A DNA stretch of 15,496 nt from Blastomyces gilchristii SLH14081 (Eukaryota; Ascomycota; Eurotiomycetes; Onygenales; Ajellomycetaceae): contig NW_003101680.1 of the NCBI RefSeq assembly GCF_000003855.2, positions 6,387,949 to 6,403,444 of the forward strand, given 5' to 3'. A model generated the notes under the pieces. That model did no database searches. It was not told the origin of the DNA and saw nothing but the letters and a program-made list of their open reading frames with translations. Both the position numbers and the translations under genes were made by a program. This document shows positions 10,151 through 15,496 of this stretch, piece after piece (within the stretch, counting starts at the first letter, position 1; every line of letters starts with the position of its first letter).

Positions 10151-10639
10151 CTGTCTAGATAACCTGATTATAATGTTATTGATATGAAGAAGAATTCTAT
10201 AAAAGAATCTCTGTCATCACTGCAGAAGAAGCTGACTGTAGAGAATTGAGATTCTCTGAAGCTCAGAAACAGCACTGGTAAGACAGCTGTGTAACTCAGT
10301 ATAGAAAGTGAAAGAAAATTCAGATTCTCACAGAGAACTGACACTGAAGATCATGAGCTTCTCATATTATATCTTATAATTATTGAATTGATAAAGAATG
10401 AAACAGTGTACAATCTTTCAACTCAACTACTTTTAAAATTTATTAATAAGTTACAGAAGAGAAACATCTCTACTGCAGCTTAAATTCAGAAGTTGAAGAA
10501 GAAAGAATTTAGTTTAAACTTGAAAGAGATAGACTCTGAGCAGAATGATACTGCTAAGAAATTAAGTTACTGATAACTAGAAGAATGTGAACTTCTACTG
10601 CTGAATAATTCAGTCTTCATCTCTTATAGTAGAGTGATG

Positions 10640-11700
10640 CATTAGAAGTTATTAAGAATTTATCATAATAATTCTTATACAGAGCACTTTAGATTAGAGA
10701 AGACTGAGAAGCTTCTAAAATATAAATACATTTGAAACAAGCTTCAGACAGATGTTAAAGAGTATATTGAGACTTATAATATCTGTTAAAGAATAAAGAT
10801 CTCACAGTATAAGTAATACAGTGAGTTAGTATCACTGCCTATTTCAAAGAGCTTATAATAGAATCTATTAATGAATTTCATAGTTGATCTGTCAAAGTCA
10901 ACAAGAGTCAAAGAATATAACTCAATTTTAGTCATTGTTAATCACTTTATAAAGATAATCAGATATATTTCTACTTATAAAAAGATTAAAGCCTCTGAAT
11001 TAACTGACCTGTTTTTAGATATTATTATTCATGATCACAGTGCTCTGAAATTATTGATAATAGATTAAGAATCTCTCTTTATCAGTAAATACTGATCAGC
11101 TTTTTACTATTATCTTATAATAAGACATCTTCTCAGTACTGTATTTCATTCACAGATAGATAGTCAGACTGAATATCAGAATCAGACACTAGAATAGTAT
11201 CTTTAAGTGTTCTGTTTATATTATCAGAATGATTGACTCAAATATCTTCTAACTGCTGAATTTATATATAATAATGCAAAGAATGTAATCTTAAAGATAT
11301 CTTCTTTCTATACTTATTATGAATATAATTCTTCATTATTCAGTAATATTATAGACAACATTTCAAAGAGAAAAATAGACAGTTAGAATGTTAAATAGAT
11401 ACAGAGAACAGAGTATTTCTCAGTATCAGAAGTAAAAGTAACATTGAAACTTTTGAATAAAATTCATAAAAAGACAGTGAAAAGTATTCATTACACTCAG
11501 AAGCAGCAGATAAAATACTATAATTAAAAACATCTTTCAATGAAGTTCTTGATAGAGAATCAAGTGCTACTTTCAGCAAAGAATATCAAGATAATAAGAC
11601 TATATAAAAAGCTCAGTGAGTAGTGACTAGAACCTTTCTCAGTAACAAGAGTAATGAATAAGTAGATATATAAGTTGAAATTACTCACAGAATTGAAATC
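10640..11700 (+). other. Integrase of copy B: HHCC and intact D, D35E
   Basis: The zinc domain reads H...H near 10660-10690 with T-Y-N-I-C-stop-R at 10772-10792, so the first Cys of CxxC is Tyr. The catalytic triad is Asp 10886-10888, Asp 11063-11065 and Glu 11171-11173. The last two are 36 codons apart, exactly D-X35-E as in Ty3/gypsy integrases. The motif QTEYQNQTLEQYLQVF follows the Glu. The core 10871-11068 is free of stops. The protein as a whole is broken elsewhere. Confidence 0.9.
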
Positions 11701-11800
11701 AATTCATTCTATTTTTCATATTTTCTATTTAAAGCTCTATAAGTAATATCTCAGAACAGAGCTGCTTCAGCTGAATAATATTGAGATTGAGAGTAATACT

Positions 11801-11945
11801 GAATATCTTATGAAGAAAATATTAAACAAGTGAATATATTATAGTAAGCTTTAATATCTTATAAAATGAAAAGATTATTCATTATCAGAGAATTTATAAA
11901 AACTGCTTGAGTATTTAAAAAATGCTGAGAAAGAGATTACAAGCT
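11801..11945 (+). other. Chromodomain at the C-terminus of copy B integrase
   Basis: The sequence EYLMKKILNK-stop-IYYSKL-stop-YLIK-stop-KDYSLSENL fits the chromodomain core (VEKILD...YLVKWKGY...WEP), with stops exactly where the conserved Trp and an Arg should be. LKNAEKEI fits its C-terminal helix. In chromoviruses this domain binds methylated histone H3 and steers integration to heterochromatin, which fits the nested insertion seen here (inference). Confidence 0.85.
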
Positions 11946-12666
11946 ATGAGACAGCTAGTAGAGATCACTCTGTTACACATCAGAGATATTAAGTAAGAAA
12001 TACTGCTTAAAACTTCTCATTTTTCTTAAAGAATTTTTTTAGAGATAATCTCATAGTAATGAGCTGATATCTTATGAGCTCTGTAACACTCTTCTTCTAT
12101 TTTCTCTCAAAGGGTTTTTTAGAAGTTTAATGAGACTATAGAAGTGTAAAATTCCTGAAGTGATTAATAAGAAAAGAAAGAGATATTTGAAATTAATAAA
12201 GATTAATATTATTAATCTGTGAACTGCTGCTATTCTAATAGAGCTGCAGCTTACTGAAAAAGTAAAAAGAGAGATCAGAGTCTACTTATTAATAATCACA
12301 CTCTCATTAAACTCATTCTTCATTATTGAAGTCTTCAGTATTAGTATCTTTATCTGCTGAGAAGTTAGCACTGCAGTACTATAGAGAAGTATGCTGTAGA
12401 AGAGTATAAGAGATACTTGAAGTATTAACTTATTAATTTATAAAACATCTCAGTTATTTGCTTCAATTGAAGTGAGATTCTCTTCAATCAGTGATTAATC
12501 TCTGTGACACTTTCAACAGCAGTACTGACTGACTTCTTCTTAAGATTAGTCATTCTGAGATATTTATTTATCTTGAAGACTCATACTTTCATCTTCTTTT
12601 ACAGATGAGTAAGAGAGATCTCTTCAGTCTTGACACAATTTATCAATACTTAAAGCTCTGAGATTT

Positions 12667-13341
12667 TCACTCTGTACTACTTGAGCATCTGAACTTCTTG
12701 TCAGAGCTTATATGACACCTTCTTGTAGAGTAGATAATACTTATAGAAAGACAGAAATCATTGTTACAGATATAATGAAAATAATAGAGATAAGAGAAGA
12801 GATAGATATATAAAATCTCTCTCTTCTTCAGCTGTTTAGTATAGTATAGACAAGTGACAGTGCTAGTCAGAGATCACACTGAAGCCTTTTCACAGAGAGA
12901 AGATAAAGAAATTACAGAATTCTGTGAACTCAACTCAGCAGTATTCTGAGCAGGGCTTGAGCATGCTATGAGAGAGAAACTATGAATTGAGCTTCTCAGA
13001 GTCACTGTCTTCAGAATCAAGCTCTTTCTAAGATTCTCTCTAAATGACTACATGAGATCATATGCCATTATGTTGATTGAGAGAGGGAGCAGTGTTGCAA
13101 CAGTAGTGAGAAAAGCAGGGAACAGACTGAACACAGATGAATCAGCTGACAGAAGGAACAACATCTCACTGCAAGGCACAGCTACTATCACCACAGCTGT
13201 AAGAGATGTAGAAGAGAGAGAAGATATGGCAATGAAAGTAATACTCTCACAGCTCATTAACACCACTGTCTCTGCCTTCAATCTGGCTTTCTTGACAGTC
13301 ACAGAGACTGCAGCTGCATCATAAAGATATTTATTATTCAC
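12667..13341 (-). pseudogene. Possible antisense ORF remnant in copy B's 3' region
   Basis: Read on the minus strand, one frame runs 225 codons from 13341 to 12667 with only two stops, a TAG at 13048-13050 and a TGA at 12874-12876. Beyond 12666 stops become dense. The sequence is Ser/Thr-rich (SSLSSTSLTAVV, IACSSPAQNTAELSS) with a hydrophobic stretch and no known motif. There is no ATG at the right end (GTG at 13341, after a TGA four codons upstream). Antisense ORFs between integrase and the 3' LTR are known in some plant Ty3/gypsy elements; a similar case here is speculative. Confidence 0.2.
13052..13324 (+). CDS. Possible small ORF of 90 aa in the low-mutation island
   Basis: An ATG-to-TAA frame starting MRSYAIMLIERG and ending TETAAAS, in the same frame as gag-pol. 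It is the only ATG-initiated frame of this length outside recognised domains, and it lies where GG, CC and GC are more frequent than anywhere in the surrounding kilobase. The same frame is open upstream to a TGA at 12983, and with stops at 12947 and 12842 it continues back to about 12840. So the ATG may be internal to an older, longer frame whose text (EFCELNSAVF-stop-AGLEHAMREKL) loosely recalls a gag helix. I recognise no family. It may be open only because this island escaped mutation; the minus strand is open too. Confidence 0.25.
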   Translation: MRSYAIMLIERGSSVATVVRKAGNRLNTDESADRRNNISLQGTATITTAVRDVEEREDMAMKVILSQLINTTVSAFNLAFLTVTETAAAS

Positions 13342-13779
13342 TAGAAAATATCAGAATAAGTTCTTTATTATTCTTTAAGAATAATACTCTCATGCACTCA
13401 CTGTTGCAATTGAGAGAAGAGAAAGAAAAATGTTTCACAGAGAGAGAGATCTTTTCAAAAAATTCTGTCACTACTGTTAGCTTTATCTTTAAAACACATC
13501 ACTTTTACAGAGAATTTTATACATAGAACAGAATATAATGAAAGATTTGTAAGTCACTTATTAACTACATTTTTCACATTCTAAATCAATATATAAGAAA
13601 CTCACTTATCACATGTTTAGTTTAAACAAAGATGAGAAAAGAAAGATTTACACAGTTAGCAGAAAAACTCATCTATTTCTTTATACAGTATATATACTAT
13701 CAATCAGTTGACAACTGTTGTTATACAATAAAGATAATTTCTAATTCAGTAATCTTAAGAACATCAGAACTATGCTCTT

Positions 13780-13790
13780 AAAGAAGAGAG
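13780..13790 (+). promoter_or_regulatory. Candidate polypurine tract
   Basis: AAAGAAGAGAG is an all-purine run 20 bases before the 3' LTR. The polypurine tract that primes plus-strand DNA synthesis normally abuts the LTR, so either this is not it or the gap is secondary. Confidence 0.25.
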
Positions 13791-13810
13791 TATTATCATA
13801 TCTCTAACTG

Positions 13811-14336
13811 TGTCAAGACCCTGCTACAGTTTCACACAGCTTATCACTTTCATGCAGATGATTTCATTCATTTCAGATTATCTGAACCAGTTTTCAATCA
13901 CTCTATAATATTATTTAGATATATCATAGAAAGATCTGATTGATAAATATAAGAATCTCACTTCTATATAAGATCAGCAGATTACTCTTTCTTGATAATG
14001 AGACACTACTGAGATATCACTTCAGCTATTCTTGCTCATGAAATAAGAGAAGAGTATTCACTCATTGTCTATATAGAATAGCTAGATACTGGCTTCTTAT
14101 CAAAGAGGTCAGTGATTCATTTTTCTTCTACTGAAATATATACAAAGAGTTACTGCATGTCTCATACAATCTTCTTAGTATACTAAGTACCATATCTGTG
14201 ATATTCTCACAATAACTCTGTAGTCTATGAGCTCGCTATTTAAGTAAGATAGTCAAGCCCACTCATACGGCTTCTCAAACAACTACTTCTACGTGACACT
14301 GCTGACTAGCCACTGCTTCGGTTCCGCCACATTACA
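13811..14336 (+). repeat. 3' LTR of copy B (526 bp)
   Basis: It starts TGTCAAG and ends CATTACA. It matches the 5' LTR with transitions, and lacks the 17-base GC-rich segment and 2 further bases. Here the pattern of preservation is reversed: the first ~400 bases are heavily mutated while the last ~110 keep CpG and CC, for example ACGTGAC, TTCGGTT and CCGCCAC. Confidence 0.95.
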
Positions 14337-14341
14337 TCTTT
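14337..14341. repeat. Right target-site duplication of copy B (TCTTT)
   Basis: Perfect copy of 6508-6512, directly after the CA end of the 3' LTR and before copy A integrase sequence. Confidence 0.92.
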
Positions 14342-15496
14342 ATACTGAGTACTTCAGATTAGAGAAGACTGAAGAGCTTCTAAAATATAAATATATTTAA
14401 GACAAGCTCTGAGCAGATGTCAGAGAGTATATTAAGACTTATAATATTTATTAAAGAATAAAGATCTCACAGTATAAGTAATACAGTAAGTTGATATTAC
14501 TATCTATTTCAAAGAACTTATAATAGAATCTATCAATGAATTTCATAGTTAATCTATTAAAGTCAACAAGAGTCAAAGAATATGACTTGATTTTAATCAT
14601 TATTAATCACTTTATGAAGATAATCAAATATATCTCTACTTATAAAAAGATTACAGTCTCTGAATTGAATGATCTGTTTTTAGATACTATTATTCATAAT
14701 CACAGTGCTCTGAGATCATTGATAATAGATTGAGAATTTCTCTTCATCAGCAAATACTGATCAGCTTTTTAATATCATCTTATAATAAGATATCTTCTCA
14801 GTACTGTATTTCATTCACAGATAGATAACTAGACTGAATATCAGAATCAGATATTAAAACAGTATCTTTGAGTATTCTATTCATAGTATTAGAATGATTG
14901 ACTTAAACATCTTCTAATCACTGAATTCATATATAATAATGCAAAGAATGCAATCTTAAAAGTATCTTCTTTTGAATATAATTCTTCATTACTCAGTGAT
15001 GTCACGAACAACATTTCAAAAAAAGAGATAGACAGTTAGAATGTTAAATAGATATAGAGAGCAGAGTATCTCTCAGTATCAGAAGTAAAAGCAAGATTAA
15101 AACTTTTAAATAAAATTCATAAGAAGATGATGAAAAGCATTCATTATATTCAGAAGTGATAGATAGAATACTATAATTAAAAACATCTTTCAATGAAGTT
15201 CTTAATAGAGAATCAAGTGCTACTTTCAGCAAAGAATATTAAGATAATAAGACTATATAAAAAGCTCAGTGAGTGATAACTAGAATCTTTTTCAGTAATA
15301 AGAGTGATAAGTAAGTAGATATATAAGTTAAAATTAATCTCAGAATTAAAAACAATTCATTCTGTTTTTCATATTTTCTATTTAAAGCTCTATAAGCAAT
15401 GCTCTGAGACAGAGCTGTCTTGATCAGATAATATCAAGATTAAGAGTAATACTAAATATCTTATGAAGAAAATATTGAATAAGTGAATACATTACA
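14342..15496 (+). pseudogene. Copy A integrase, right part (to the chromodomain)
   Basis: This is the continuation of copy A after copy B, aligning to 10677-11843. It contains the rest of the HHCC domain and the catalytic core. The first catalytic Asp is Asn (AAT, 14551-14553); Asp 14728-14730 and Glu 14836-14838 remain, 36 codons apart. A 12-base deletion relative to B lies near 14975, where B has an extra CTATACTTATTA-like stretch, keeping frame. The window ends at the start of the chromodomain. Stops are frequent; not functional. Confidence 0.88.

Larger units (their letters stand above)
7097..12010 (+). pseudogene. Copy B gag-pol pseudogene (gag, PR, RT, RH, IN, chromodomain)
   Basis: A single reading frame of about 1,640 codons holds every expected domain. 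I checked register at the knuckle (7994), protease (8216), RT (8939, 9248), RNase H (9914), integrase (10772, 10886, 11063, 11171) and chromodomain (11801); all agree. The intact protein would be a gag-pol polyprotein cut by its own protease, without a frameshift between gag and pol. No original ATG is visible at the left, so the start is only where gag-like coding begins. Stops are scattered, many at places where Trp, Gln or Arg is expected; a typical case is TAA for Trp in the RT block near 9110. The end is the TAA at 12008, or an in-frame TAA about 18 bases earlier that may be a converted Gln. Confidence 0.9.
12011..13810 (+). other. Long 3' region of copy B, unassigned
   Basis: About 1.8 kb separates the chromodomain ORF from the 3' LTR, much more than the short 3' region usual in chromoviruses. 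From 12011 to about 12400 I see nothing but degraded AT-rich sequence. From 12400 to 12790 the plus frame used by gag-pol has only moderate stop density, with an ATG at 12605 preceded by a pyrimidine tract and CAG. From 12667 to 13341 the minus strand has a frame with only two internal stops. A less mutated, GC-richer island lies near 13050-13325. From 13325 to 13810 I see only AT-rich sequence. It could be a captured gene, an extra ORF or another inserted element. Confidence 0.5.
6513..14336 (+). mobile_element. Gypsy copy B: complete chromovirus inserted in copy A
   Basis: A full-length 7,824-bp LTR retrotransposon with TG...CA ends and a perfect TCTTT duplication. The order is 5' LTR, gag, protease, RT, RNase H, integrase, chromodomain, a long 3' region and 3' LTR. 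Integrase after RNase H makes it Ty3/gypsy (Metaviridae), and the C-terminal chromodomain makes it a chromovirus. Gag and pol lie in one frame with no visible frameshift. It sits in the same orientation inside an older relative, copy A. It is heavily mutated by C-to-T and G-to-A changes except at its two outer edges and at an island near 13050-13325. It is not expected to be active. Confidence 0.93.
14337..15496 (+). mobile_element. Gypsy copy A, right part
   Basis: The right half of the older element that hosts copy B. Joining 6512 to 14342 gives a continuous integrase matching copy B. The element continues beyond the window, where the rest of the chromodomain, any 3' region and its 3' LTR should be found. 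Confidence 0.9.

Noticed and set aside
11391..11579. Minus-strand ORF of 62 codons with a near-copy at 15044-15232
   Set aside because: Both lie opposite the same part of integrase in copies B and A. Their similarity comes from the plus-strand homology, not from selection on the minus strand.
7097..12010. Stop codon reassignment (an alternative genetic code)
   Set aside because: TAA, TAG and TGA all occur, at places expected for Trp, Gln and Arg alike, and are explained by C-to-T and G-to-A changes. Active-site residues change in the same way.
1..15496. CRISPR arrays, tRNA or rRNA genes, bacterial operons
   Set aside because: No spaced short repeats, cloverleaf-like segments or rRNA motifs were seen by eye, and all coding signals are eukaryotic retroelements.

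Overview
The window is AT-rich, transposon-only DNA, most likely from a filamentous ascomycete (Pezizomycotina). Every coding region belongs to a retroelement and is full of in-frame TAA, TAG and TGA where CAA, CAG, CGA or TGG are expected. CpG, CpC and GpG are almost absent except in a few short islands. This is the mark of a RIP-like (repeat-induced point mutation) C-to-T process. I see no host gene, tRNA, rRNA or CRISPR. The species cannot be named from the sequence.

Layout, left to right. (1) 1-2825: the 3' part of a plus-strand LINE with reverse transcriptase, RNase H and a CCHC knuckle. It ends in a perfect hairpin and a (TAA)n tail. (2) 2826-6512 and 14337-15496: gypsy copy A, a decayed Ty3/gypsy chromovirus that starts inside gag directly at the LINE tail and runs off the right edge. 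(3) 3925-4429: a 505-bp DNA transposon remnant (hAT-like MITE) inside copy A, with 11-bp terminal inverted repeats and a perfect 8-bp target duplication, TATATAAC. (4) 6513-14336: gypsy copy B, a complete 7,824-bp element of the same family inserted in copy A's integrase region. It has TG...CA LTRs (6513-7057 and 13811-14336) and a perfect 5-bp target duplication, TCTTT.

Copy B carries gag, protease, RT, RNase H, integrase and a chromodomain in one reading frame from about 7097 to 12010. Substitutions have destroyed it, but net frame is preserved at every domain checked. The integrase D, D35E triad is still present. RT has YLDN instead of YLDD, protease has N-S-E instead of D-S-G, and several zinc ligands are lost. 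About 1.8 kb lies between the chromodomain and the 3' LTR. It is unusually long for a chromovirus 3' region and contains a less mutated island near 13050-13325, which I cannot assign.

The points most worth a second look are: the element inserted in its own relative; the MITE with precise ends; the sparing of B's two outer LTR edges from mutation; the order of mutated contexts (CpG and CpC first, then CpA, with CpT spared); and the unexplained 3' region of copy B. I found no convincing new functional system; the main content is a layered record of transposition and genome defence.
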